Below the pieces are notes generated by a model, which worked only from the letters and a program-made list of their open reading frames with translations, ran no database searches and had not been told where the DNA came from. This document shows, piece after piece, positions 1 through 8,206 of a stretch of DNA of 64,000 bases. Within the stretch, counting starts at the first letter, position 1. Every line of letters starts with the position of its first letter. This DNA comes from Kumtagia sp052180275 (GTDB taxonomy: Bacteria > Pseudomonadota > Alphaproteobacteria > Rhizobiales > Rhizobiaceae). The position numbers and the translations under genes were made by a program. Location of the stretch: assembly GCF_052180275.1 (NCBI RefSeq), contig NZ_CP197465.1, positions 3,038,001 to 3,102,000 of the forward strand. The letters run 5' to 3'.

Positions 1-1581
1 CTTGAGCTCGCGAGCGCATTGGATTCTGAAGGTCAGTTCGCCCACCAATTCAGGCGTGCCGACAATTCGAACAGGGACGCCTGTATCTTCCACGTCAAAA
101 CCCAGTGCCTCAATCATGGTCAGCGTCGTCGAAACGCAGACCGGCGAAATCCGCAAGGGCGGCACCATTGCCCGGAAACTGACAAGGATGAAATTACCAC
201 GAAAGAAAGCTTCTCCCATATGCGTGGGGAACCAGTTCTTCCGCAAAACCTGCACGTGGTAGCGAGCGTAGGCCATATAGATGGCTGCCATCATGGTGCC
301 GTTGGCCGTGGGATGGCGGTCACCAGCTCTAGGGTGAGGTTCCTTCGCCTTTCCAAAATGCGGGAAGGGATAATCCGGCGCCGCCAGGAAGTAATCCGCG
401 TCGCTGAGCGCCATCGACAACTGAGCCCCGGCGGTCTGCCGGCGCGGCGAACCATAGGCGCCGGACACCTGCGTAGCGATCCAAGGGGCGGGCAGTTCGG
501 AACCCGTGACCTCTTTCGCCCAGGAATTCACTTTCTGACGGAAAGCCCGATGGTCCGTCATATATTGGCCGGCCAGGGTACTGCTGCCCTCATTGCTTTG
601 TCCGTGCCGTTCGAACGTGATCGAATGACCGGAAGGCAAGTCCGGAAACTCGACCCGCGACATGTCATAGGCTTTCCGAATGGCATCCTTGGTGCGATCT
701 ATAGAAGGCGGGCCGGATATCTGTTCAAGGCTGACTTCTTTTCGGGCTACGTTCACTGCCACATCAAAGTCCGCAAACGTTGCTTGCGTAGAATCTCCTT
801 GAACCCTGCGATGTTCATCAAACAACTGTTCGAATGTAATGCACGCTGTGGGAAGAGGGGTCGCTCCCCGGGCCTTCGGATGATAGTCGCCGGATATTCG
901 CTGTTCATCGGAGAATTGAACATCGTTTCGGACCAGTGTCTCCGTCAGCGGCGTAAGCTCTGCACTGCCGTAGTGATGATAAGATGGCCCATCTCCATGG
1001 CAGCGCTCGGCCCAGCCAAGCATTTGGGCGCGATAGGTTACATCCTTGAGGGCTATGTCCGGCACCATATTGAGACGTGTAGCGCTCGCGCTTCCAGCCA
1101 TGAACGATTGGCCGACGCCAAGCGCTACACGGGCTCCGGACAGCGCCGAAACCACTGCCTCGACCGACTCTGACATAAGATCTGAAGACCGAAGTGTTGC
1201 GGCCAGATCGATGGCCTTTATCTCGTCCTCGCTGAACTCTCCCGCGGTTTGAGGTGTCAGCCAGCCTGCTCTTTCGGCTACCAATCCGGCAGATTTCGAG
1301 GCCGATGCCGCAGATCTTTGGGTGCTTTTTGAAGATTCTTGTACAGATTTTACCGTTCTGTCTATGGATTTCACCGTTTTATCTGCGAATTTCACCGTTT
1401 TTTCTATAGTTTTAACAAACCCCTCGGTAGATTCCGCCTTTTGCAATGAACGACTTGCTTTTCTTTTCAGAACCAATAATTTTCTATTTACCAAAAATAC
1501 ATAATAGAGCGTGGTTGTCACCATAATGATAGTGGCTATTGAAAGATAGCCGAGAACCGTCATGAGCTTGTCCGAATCCAT
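1..1581 (-). CDS. Membrane-anchored SGNH/GQS-type hydrolase, partial (runs off left edge)
   Basis: Reading the minus strand from an ATG at 1581 gives 527 codons with no stop to the window edge. A GGGGGA ribosome site lies 4 bases upstream. Residues 1-8 are short and charged, 9-31 form one membrane segment, and 56-90 are regular heptads that look like a coiled coil. The rest resembles an SGNH/SASA (DUF303-like) esterase: GVGQSFMAG at 155-163 fits the nucleophile block (Ser159), and a D421-R-H423-P-T-A-N-G stretch fits the catalytic Asp/His block. I infer a cell-surface carbohydrate esterase held off the membrane by a stalk. The family assignment rests on motifs only. The C-terminus is missing. 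It is divergent from the asparagine-synthase-like gene. Confidence 0.72.
   Translation of the reverse strand, partial: MDSDKLMTVLGYLSIATIIMVTTTLYYVFLVNRKLLVLKRKASRSLQKAESTEGFVKTIEKTVKFADKTVKSIDRTVKSVQESSKSTQRSAASASKSAGLVAERAGWLTPQTAGEFSEDEIKAIDLAATLRSSDLMSESVEAVVSALSGARVALGVGQSFMAGSASATRLNMVPDIALKDVTYRAQMLGWAERCHGDGPSYHHYGSAELTPLTETLVRNDVQFSDEQRISGDYHPKARGATPLPTACITFEQLFDEHRRVQGDSTQATFADFDVAVNVARKEVSLEQISGPPSIDRTKDAIRKAYDMSRVEFPDLPSGHSITFERHGQSNEGSSTLAGQYMTDHRAFRQKVNSWAKEVTGSELPAPWIATQVSGAYGSPRRQTAGAQLSMALSDADYFLAAPDYPFPHFGKAKEPHPRAGDRHPTANGTMMAAIYMAYARYHVQVLRKNWFPTHMGEAFFRGNFILVSFRAMVPPLRISPVCVSTTLTMIEALGFDVEDTGVPVRIVGTPELVGELTFRIQCARELK
1312..1416 (-). repeat. 21-bp tandem repeat encoding heptads
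   Basis: Residues 56-90 of the minus-strand protein repeat every seven residues with the pattern V-K-x-(I/A/V)-x-K-T. Hydrophobic residues fall at a and d positions (V63/A66, V70/I73, V77/V80). At the DNA level this gives near-identical 21-base units in the AT-rich stretch around 1340-1410. Confidence 0.7.
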
Positions 1582-1753
1582 GTTTCCCCCAAAATCGCCC
1601 TATTCCGAACGAACCGCAATTATAGGGATGCGCGCTGTGAGGCAACCCATCCTTTGCTCGTTTGTGCAATATGCGTGGCGGACGATTGGGGATAGCTAGT
1701 TGCGTCCAGTTTCGCTATGGGTTCGTGTTGTAAGTTCCTTTGTGGTGGGATGC

Positions 1754-3622
1754 ATGAATTCTCCTGTTGATGCGCTGCTCGTCGAGCAAAAAGTGACTCG
1801 TGCTGCCTATGGCCCTGCAGAGTTGAGATTGTACGGCGAAACGATCCATGCAGACCCCAATGCTGTCATCGATCTCTACAAGGAAATGCCGCTCGACGGA
1901 TTTCTCGCTATTCAGGCGCGCTTCGGCATCGGCAATTATGCGCTGGTGGATATAACGCCTCATCGCTGCCGTATTGTGACGGCCCCCGGCTATTGTGGGG
2001 GTTACGTCCACACTGGACCCAATGGATCAGTAGCCGCGACTACGCTCTCGCCTATCCTGCAGGTCCTTAAGGGCGACATACGGATGGATTCGTTCGGTTT
2101 GGGATTTTTCCTGAACTACGCGTCGAGACATTCCTACAACCAACTGCCATTCCGAACTGTTTTCGATAAGATATTTCGCCTTCCTCCGGCTTCGCTCGTC
2201 GAGTTTGAGGAGGGCAAACTCACCCGCTATTCCAGCTACATAATGAAGGGTAGAGAACTTGGTCCTGCAGCGTCGTTCGACGCGGCTATGAATGAGGTGA
2301 GTGGTGCAATTGCTGCATATTGCAAGCGCCGAGGGATAAAGCCGGCAATCATGTTTTCGGGTGGTGTCGACTCGCTCAGCATATATCTGGCAATGCGGCA
2401 AAAGATCGGGACAGCAAATATCCGTGCGATCACTGTCGATCACAATCGAGCTAATGGGCCGGATAGAGCCTTCGCCGTTGCGGACAAACTTGGAATAAAA
2501 GTCGATCATGTGAAAGATAATTATTCGGGATCTTTAAAGACAAACGCTATCCTTGTGGAGATGATGAAGAAGGATATTGTCTTCAGTAGGGGGCCGAGCG
2601 TGGCTCTTCTGGAGAAGAATCTTTCAGGTACGCTCGTCCTTCATGGTCAGAACATGGACGCAATATCCAAAATCAATATGGTTGTTCTTCAGGCAAATCT
2701 TGAGCGAGGGTATCTCTCGGCCGACGGAGTGAAGCAGGCTAAGACGGATGCGGAGAAGGTATTGCAGTATGAGTATTTTATTGGAAATCTACAATTTACT
2801 CCGCAGTACCTGAACGATGTTGAATTTCAGAAGCAAACATTGTCATTCTTTTCCAGGTTGCATAACGGGACAATATCTGATCCTGATCCTGGTCACCGCG
2901 GCATCTTGCGCGGTATGATATCGGCTCAGGCGCCAAATCTATTGGGAAAGGCCGACTATCCGGTCGATCAGATCGAAAATCTGGACATCGAGGTTGATAC
3001 ATTCAGAAATTTCATTGGAATCAAGGATCTGGATCCAGCATTGGCGATTCATCTTGTCCGATATTATACCTATGCCCATATCGGCAACAAACGGCTCGCT
3101 ACCTTGCCAACTCCGGACGGAAGTCGTCAGCTTCTTGTCGCGTCGAGTGGTCCGATCGTTACGTACTTCGTCGGCAAGCCGATCGAGCTTTCGCGTGCGC
3201 TCAGGCCGAAGAAGGAAACGTACGCATACGTCCAGAAGCTCGCAGGCATGCCGTACAGCAAGATGACCACGCAATCGCGCGGAAACTTTAATCTCCGGAA
3301 ATTGGACAAGTTCGCGGGAGACGCTCTTCTTATGGGCAATATGGAGCGCCTCGATCCGAAAAATTCAATGGTTATTCCGAGGATCATGGACGAGCCGACA
3401 CGTGCCTACGTTGAATATATGTATCGCGACGTATATCAAACCGCTCGCCCCGACGACCCAAATGTCAGTCTTCTAAGCCAAAGCCGTGCTCGTCAATTGC
3501 TCAATCTTGAGCAACTGCTCGTCGGCGCTCTCGAAGGCGTCGCGCATAGACGCCAAGAGCAGCCCACCGTTGTAGCCGCACAGCCGGACAGGGGATTGCC
3601 GCCGCCAGTGATGTTTCCATAA
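1754..3622 (+). CDS. Asparagine synthase-like amidotransferase, glutaminase nucleophile absent
   Basis: 622 residues. The C-terminal half has the ATP-pyrophosphatase PP-loop FSGGVDSLS (SGGVDS at residues 202-207) and a later LRPKKETYAYVQ segment typical of Asn_synthase domains. The N-terminal half keeps the fold-like LPPASLVEFEEG segment of the Ntn glutaminase domain but starts MNSPVDAL, with no Cys2 nucleophile, so it probably cannot hydrolyse glutamine. AsnB relatives of this kind include beta-lactam synthetase, carbapenam synthetase and lasso cyclases; the substrate here is unknown. I chose the ATG at 1754 because GGTGGG precedes it; a TTG at 1700 is in frame. Base composition is visibly more AT-rich than the genes that follow, suggesting transfer. 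Confidence 0.75.
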   Translation: MNSPVDALLVEQKVTRAAYGPAELRLYGETIHADPNAVIDLYKEMPLDGFLAIQARFGIGNYALVDITPHRCRIVTAPGYCGGYVHTGPNGSVAATTLSPILQVLKGDIRMDSFGLGFFLNYASRHSYNQLPFRTVFDKIFRLPPASLVEFEEGKLTRYSSYIMKGRELGPAASFDAAMNEVSGAIAAYCKRRGIKPAIMFSGGVDSLSIYLAMRQKIGTANIRAITVDHNRANGPDRAFAVADKLGIKVDHVKDNYSGSLKTNAILVEMMKKDIVFSRGPSVALLEKNLSGTLVLHGQNMDAISKINMVVLQANLERGYLSADGVKQAKTDAEKVLQYEYFIGNLQFTPQYLNDVEFQKQTLSFFSRLHNGTISDPDPGHRGILRGMISAQAPNLLGKADYPVDQIENLDIEVDTFRNFIGIKDLDPALAIHLVRYYTYAHIGNKRLATLPTPDGSRQLLVASSGPIVTYFVGKPIELSRALRPKKETYAYVQKLAGMPYSKMTTQSRGNFNLRKLDKFAGDALLMGNMERLDPKNSMVIPRIMDEPTRAYVEYMYRDVYQTARPDDPNVSLLSQSRARQLLNLEQLLVGALEGVAHRRQEQPTVVAAQPDRGLPPPVMFP

Positions 3623-3761
3623 ATCCGGCCTGTGTGGAAGCAAGCACGGACCGTTCAAATTTGCCGGTGTGATCGTCGGATTGCTTCTGTCATAAAACGA
3701 TCAATTGTCTTGTCTGTCCGCTTCCGACAGGATGCGAACCTGGGCACACAGGGAAGCCATC

Positions 3762-4910
3762 ATGCTGACGAACGTCGTCGTCGAGGATTCCGGGCGGACT
3801 GTCCGCCTTGCGTGGTCGGATGGAACAAGCGCTCGGTTTCACGCCGCATGGCTGCGCGACAATGCGCTGGACGACAGGACGCGGAGCCCGGGCAACCGGC
3901 AGAGGCTGATCACCGTCCTCGACATTCCGGCCGACACGCGGATCGGCGAGGCGTCGCTTGCCGGGGGCGACCTGTCGCTCAGCTTCCTGCCGGAAGAAAA
4001 GACGGCGCGGTTTCCGGCTGGCTGGCTGGCCGAGCATGTCTATGACCGCGATCACGATCGGCCGGCAGGCTGGACGGACGACACCATCCACCGCTGGAAG
4101 CGTGCGACGATGCAGGACGTGCCCCGCGCCAGCCTTGGCGCCGCGGTTGCGCATTCGTCCATCCTGCGCGACTGGCTGGCGTCGGTTCATCGCTACGGTT
4201 TTGCCGTGATGGATGGGCTGCCGGCCGAATCCGGCGCGCTGCTCAAGGTCGTCGATCTCTTCGGCTATGTGCGGGAGACGAATTACGGGCGCTGGTTCGA
4301 GGTGCGGGCCGAGGTCAATCCGAACAACCTCGCCTACACCAATCTCGGGCTTCAGGCGCATACGGATAATCCCTACCGCGACCCGGTTCCGACCCTTCAA
4401 GTCCTGGCCTGCATCGAAAATACGGTGGAGGGCGGCGAGTCCAGCGTCGTCGATGGTTTCTCGGTCGCCGCCGCCTTGCAGGAAGAGGATTCTGATGGGT
4501 TCCGGCTGCTGTCGTCGCGGCCGGCGCGCTTCGAATATGCCGGTTCCGCGGGGGTGCGGCTGCGCTCGAAGCGGCCGATGATCGAACTCGGGCCAGACGG
4601 CGAGTTGCTGGCGGTCCGCTTCAACAATCGCTCGCTGGCTCCGGTCGTCGACGTGCCGTTCGACGAGATGGAGGCCTATTACCGCGCCTATCGCCGGTTC
4701 GCCGAACTGATCGAGGACCCGTCCTTCGAAGTCTCGTTCAAGCTTGAGCAGGGCCAGGCATTCATCGTCGACAACACACGGGTGATGCACGCCCGCCGGG
4801 CATTTTCAGGCTCGGGCAAGCGCTGGCTGCAAGGCTGCTACGCCGACAAGGACGGACTGCTGTCGACGCTCGCCGCGCTCCAGGAAAACGTGAAGGAAGC
4901 CGCCGAATGA
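3762..4910 (+). CDS. tmpA: 2-(trimethylamino)ethylphosphonate dioxygenase, TmpA-like
   Basis: 382 residues, gamma-butyrobetaine hydroxylase/TauD superfamily Fe(II)/2-oxoglutarate oxygenase. The iron triad is visible as H200-T-D202 and H343, with Arg residues 345-346 near the 2-oxoglutarate site. Family members hydroxylate gamma-butyrobetaine or, for TmpA, C1 of 2-(trimethylamino)ethylphosphonate. The partner gene, a PhnZ/TmpB-type HD oxygenase, overlaps by ATGA, which favours TmpA over carnitine synthesis. The N-terminal domain has the W-L-R-D-N motif (30-34) but none of the zinc-ligand cysteines that follow it in BBOX1. ATG 3762 has AGGGAAG upstream. No phosphonate transporter is adjacent. 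Confidence 0.8.
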   Translation: MLTNVVVEDSGRTVRLAWSDGTSARFHAAWLRDNALDDRTRSPGNRQRLITVLDIPADTRIGEASLAGGDLSLSFLPEEKTARFPAGWLAEHVYDRDHDRPAGWTDDTIHRWKRATMQDVPRASLGAAVAHSSILRDWLASVHRYGFAVMDGLPAESGALLKVVDLFGYVRETNYGRWFEVRAEVNPNNLAYTNLGLQAHTDNPYRDPVPTLQVLACIENTVEGGESSVVDGFSVAAALQEEDSDGFRLLSSRPARFEYAGSAGVRLRSKRPMIELGPDGELLAVRFNNRSLAPVVDVPFDEMEAYYRAYRRFAELIEDPSFEVSFKLEQGQAFIVDNTRVMHARRAFSGSGKRWLQGCYADKDGLLSTLAALQENVKEAAE

Positions 4911-5488
4911 GCCGGACCATCCCTACATCCGAAACCATCGTCGAGGTCATTGCCGATATTTTCGAGCGACGCGGCTCCGATGCCTATCTGGGCGAGTCTG
5001 TGACCATGTCCGAGCACATGCTGCAGGGCGCGTGGCTGGCCGAGCAGGAGGGCGCGCCGGAGGAACTGGTCGCGGCGGCGCTGCTGCACGACATAGGCCA
5101 TTTCACCAGCGAGTTCGGCACCTATTCGCCCGACGATATCGAGGACAAGCACCACGACGATGCTGGCGGTGCGCTGCTCGAGCCGTTCTTCCCGCCGGTG
5201 ATCGTCGAATGCGTGCGGCTGCATGTGTCTGCCAAGCGCTACCTCTGCGCCACCGACCCGACCTATTTTGGAAAATTGTCCGAAGCGTCGGTCCACACGC
5301 TGTCGCTGCAGGGTGGGCCTATGAATGCGCAAGAGGTTGCAGAGTTCCGCAAGAATCCCTTCCACGACGAGGCGGTGCGGGTGCGGCTGTGGGACGAGGG
5401 CGGCAAGATCGCGGGCATGAAGACCCGGACTTTTCGCGATTACGTGCCGCTGCTGGAGCGGGTGGTGAACACCCATGCGGAGGCGTGA
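4907..5488 (+). CDS. tmpB: HD-domain mixed-valent diiron oxygenase, TmpB/PhnZ-like
   Basis: 193 residues. It carries the full PhnZ-type ligand set in order: Y27 and E30 (YLGE), H37, H61-D62 (HDIGH), H82/H83, H106 and D163 in a WDEGGK motif. The Tyr/Glu pair and the later His/Asp residues separate this oxygenase group from ordinary HD phosphohydrolases. By analogy with TmpB it cleaves the C-P bond of 1-hydroxy-2-(trimethylamino)ethylphosphonate, giving glycine betaine and phosphate. The start overlaps the tmpA stop by four bases, so translation is likely coupled. PhnZ-type action on other hydroxy-phosphonates remains possible. Confidence 0.82.
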   Translation: MSRTIPTSETIVEVIADIFERRGSDAYLGESVTMSEHMLQGAWLAEQEGAPEELVAAALLHDIGHFTSEFGTYSPDDIEDKHHDDAGGALLEPFFPPVIVECVRLHVSAKRYLCATDPTYFGKLSEASVHTLSLQGGPMNAQEVAEFRKNPFHDEAVRVRLWDEGGKIAGMKTRTFRDYVPLLERVVNTHAEA

Positions 5489-5554
5489 GTTCCCGCTCGC
5501 GCGTTATTGAGGCTCCTATAGCCGGCAAATCCCTCCTGGGGCTGGCCGAGTACT

Positions 5555-8026
5555 TCAGGCGACGACAAAATCCGCGCTTGAGAGGTTTAGCCTGGCAGTG
5601 AGGGTGGCGAAGAGGATGCCGGCGGTAGCTCCTGTGCCGTCCGCATCGTAGAAAAGCTTTCCGGTATCGTTCTCGTAGACGATGCGGTCGTCGGCGTCGC
5701 CGGCAAGGCCTGTCGTGTTGGCGCGGAAGGCCGATGAGGCGAGTACACCGGCGGCGGGAAGGGCGGTGAAGACGCCGTTTTCCAGTTCGATCCGATCGTC
5801 CGTGGTGTTGAAGTCCGTGACGATGTCGGCATTGCCGGGGGCCAGCGGCGACGAGAAGACGAACATGTCCTTGCCCGCGCGGCCCGTGAGCGTGTCGCTG
5901 CCGCCCTTGCCGTCGATACGGTTGGCGCCGGCATTGCCGACGATCTGCTGGGCGAACCCGTTGCCGGTGAGATCGAAACTCGACCTTCCGGCGCCGCTGG
6001 TCGTGGCCAGCCATTCGACGGAGGCACCGGCACCGAGGGTGTAGTCGGTGTTGACCAGAGCGCGGTCCATCGCGCCTTGCGTCGATGTTTCCACGATCCC
6101 GGTCGCGGCGCTGTAGATGAGGTAGGTATCGTCGCCGCCGAGGCCGTTCAGCACGTCGCCCGCGCTACCGCCATCCTTCAGCACGTTCACGCCGGCATTG
6201 CCTATGATCGTCTGCGCCAGGCCGTTGCCGGTCAGGTTGATCGCGGACGTACCTGCATTGGATGTGGTCCGGAGCGTTTCGACCGAGACGCCGGCCGCAA
6301 GCGAATAGTTCACGCTGGCCGCGACTACATCGTTGCCGCCGGCGGCCGCCTCGAGGACGACGTCGCCAGCATTGTCGACGAAATAGGTATCGTTGCCGGC
6401 AAGGCCCTGCATCGTGTCGGCGCCGCCCTTGCCATTCAGCACATTTGCGCCCGCATTGCCGATGAGGGCCTGGGCAAAACCGTTGCCGGTCAGGTCGATG
6501 GCGGACAGGCCTTCGTTGGCGGTCGTCCGCAGCACTTCGACCCGCGCCGCGGCGCCGAGCGTATAACTGACGGCGGTGGCGACGAGATCGGCGTTGCCGC
6601 CTCCGGCAATCTCAACCACCACGTCGCCCTGGCTGTCGACGAAATAGGTGTCGTCGTCGGCCCCGCCCGTCATGACGTCATCGCCGGCGCCGCCGATCAG
6701 CACGTCGTCGCGCATGCCGCCGAAAAGGGTGTCGTTGCCAGCGCCGCCGTCGAGTACGTCCGAACCGTCGCCAGCGGCGACGCCGGGATTGAGCTGGTAG
6801 ATCTGGCCCGACAGGCTGACGGCGTACAGGTTGCCCGCATTGTCGGTGCCGAAGGAGGAGATATGGCCGAGTGTGGCGCCAGTGATGTGCCCGGTGTGGT
6901 CGATAAAACCTTGCGCCTCGCCGTCGACAATTCTGAGCGTCATCAACCGGTTGGTGACGTAGTCGCCGAAGAAATAGGCGCCTTGCAGGCCAGCGCCCGG
7001 GCCACGATAGACGTAGCCGCCGGTGATGGCTTCGCCGAAGGGATGCGCGTAGTCGAAGACGGGATCGGTGAGGTTCGGCGGATTGGGTGGCGGGCTCGGC
7101 CCCTGGATCGAGCCCTCGCGGAAATCCCAGCCATAGTTGACGCCGCCCGTGCCACCGGCGGCCTCGAAATCCACTTCCTCGCGCGCACCCTGGCCAACGT
7201 CGCCGATGTAGAGATCGCCGGTGGCGGAATCGAAGCTGATGCGCCAGGGGTTGCGCAGCCCGTAAGCCCAGATTTCGTCTGCGCCGGGCGTGGCCCCGGC
7301 GAACGGGTTGTCGTTGGGGATCGCGTAGTTGCGGGTTGGATCGGCGGCAAAATCGTCCCCGTTGACGTCGATGCGCAAAATCTTGCCGAGCAGGGAATCG
7401 AGGTTCTGGGCGTTGCCGTTGGGATCGTTGGAGCCGCCGCCGTCGCCGACGGTAATGTAGAGATTGCCGTCGGGCCCGAAGCCAAGAAAACCGCCATTGT
7501 GGTTGCTGTGCCCCGGATGCGGAATGGTCAGCAGCCTCTGGACCATCGTGGCATCGGCAAGGGCTGGATCGTCATCCGAGCGCGCATATTCCCGGACTTC
7601 TATGTGTCCGGACGCATTGGTGATGAAGACGAAGAAGCGGCCGTTGGTCTCAAAGTCGGGGTGGAAGGCGAGACCGAGAAGGCCGCGTTCATTGCCGTCG
7701 GCCAACTGGTCGTCGGGAATGTCAAGGAAAGTGGTCTGCGCGCCGGTGGCGGAGTTGATGCGCAGGACTTCGCCGGTGTCTTTCTTCAGCGCATAGACGA
7801 AACCGTCGTCACCGGGCGCGCCGGTGAGGAAGGTTGCGCCGGCGCCGATATTGGCGAGGAGTTGGGCCTGGATGTTGCCGGACGTCGGGTCGAGATCGGC
7901 GACGCTGTGTCCGTACAGCGTGTCGTTCCCGCCGCCGCCGGTAATCGTGTCGTTGCCGTCACTACCGGAGATGGTGTCGGCGCCCGTGCCGCCGTCGAGC
8001 CTGTCGTCGTTGACGGTTCCGATCAT
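5555..8026 (-). CDS. Secreted RTX protein with PQQ-type sugar dehydrogenase (GSDH) beta-propeller
   Basis: 823 residues, ATG at 8026 with GGAGAG upstream. Domain order: short glycine/aspartate nonamer block (about 1-40); GSDH/sorbosone-dehydrogenase beta-propeller (about 45-430) with PHPGHSNHNGG and YGLRNPWR motifs usual for soluble PQQ glucose dehydrogenases; a second RTX nonamer block; three roughly 88-residue modules each with the pattern VExLxTT...DLTGN...GNAG; and a C-terminal acidic tail ending ADFVVA. No Sec signal is seen; RTX plus the C-terminal tail implies type I secretion. It would act outside the cell as a Ca/PQQ-dependent sugar dehydrogenase. No T1SS genes lie in the window. The downstream gene on the other strand is tmpB. 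Confidence 0.82.
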   Translation of the reverse strand: MIGTVNDDRLDGGTGADTISGSDGNDTITGGGGNDTLYGHSVADLDPTSGNIQAQLLANIGAGATFLTGAPGDDGFVYALKKDTGEVLRINSATGAQTTFLDIPDDQLADGNERGLLGLAFHPDFETNGRFFVFITNASGHIEVREYARSDDDPALADATMVQRLLTIPHPGHSNHNGGFLGFGPDGNLYITVGDGGGSNDPNGNAQNLDSLLGKILRIDVNGDDFAADPTRNYAIPNDNPFAGATPGADEIWAYGLRNPWRISFDSATGDLYIGDVGQGAREEVDFEAAGGTGGVNYGWDFREGSIQGPSPPPNPPNLTDPVFDYAHPFGEAITGGYVYRGPGAGLQGAYFFGDYVTNRLMTLRIVDGEAQGFIDHTGHITGATLGHISSFGTDNAGNLYAVSLSGQIYQLNPGVAAGDGSDVLDGGAGNDTLFGGMRDDVLIGGAGDDVMTGGADDDTYFVDSQGDVVVEIAGGGNADLVATAVSYTLGAAARVEVLRTTANEGLSAIDLTGNGFAQALIGNAGANVLNGKGGADTMQGLAGNDTYFVDNAGDVVLEAAAGGNDVVAASVNYSLAAGVSVETLRTTSNAGTSAINLTGNGLAQTIIGNAGVNVLKDGGSAGDVLNGLGGDDTYLIYSAATGIVETSTQGAMDRALVNTDYTLGAGASVEWLATTSGAGRSSFDLTGNGFAQQIVGNAGANRIDGKGGSDTLTGRAGKDMFVFSSPLAPGNADIVTDFNTTDDRIELENGVFTALPAAGVLASSAFRANTTGLAGDADDRIVYENDTGKLFYDADGTGATAGILFATLTARLNLSSADFVVA

Positions 8027-8126
8027 GGAAGCACTCTCCGCGGCCAGGGCAAGTTGGCGCAGACCGGGAGTATAGGCGTCGGCGGGATGTCTTCAAGGCA
8101 GGCATGTGCGCCTCGCGGAAAATGTC

Positions 8127-8158
8127 AAAAGACTTCCGCCGTGGGGCGGAAGTCTTCC
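8127..8158 (-). terminator. Rho-independent terminator of the 8207-10975 RTX gene
   Basis: On the minus strand an 11-bp perfect stem (8130-8140 with 8145-8155, loop of four) is followed by TTTT. It sits between the two RTX genes, so the second RTX gene probably has its own promoter. Confidence 0.7.
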
Positions 8159-8206
8159 GGACATCAAGTGGATCGAGACAAGGGCCGACCTGGCGCCGAC
8201 CCGGGA

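Noticed and set aside
19..1173. Long plus-strand open frame opposite the SGNH-like gene
   Set aside because: The minus strand gives a sensible protein with ribosome site, membrane segment and motifs; the plus-strand product has no family features.
1312..1416. 21-bp repeat considered as a CRISPR-like array
   Set aside because: Repeats are direct, without unique spacers, and encode heptads in frame.
1754..3622. Lasso-peptide cyclase cluster
   Set aside because: No precursor, RRE (B1) or protease (B2) gene can be seen in the flanks; the gene is also longer in the N-terminal part.
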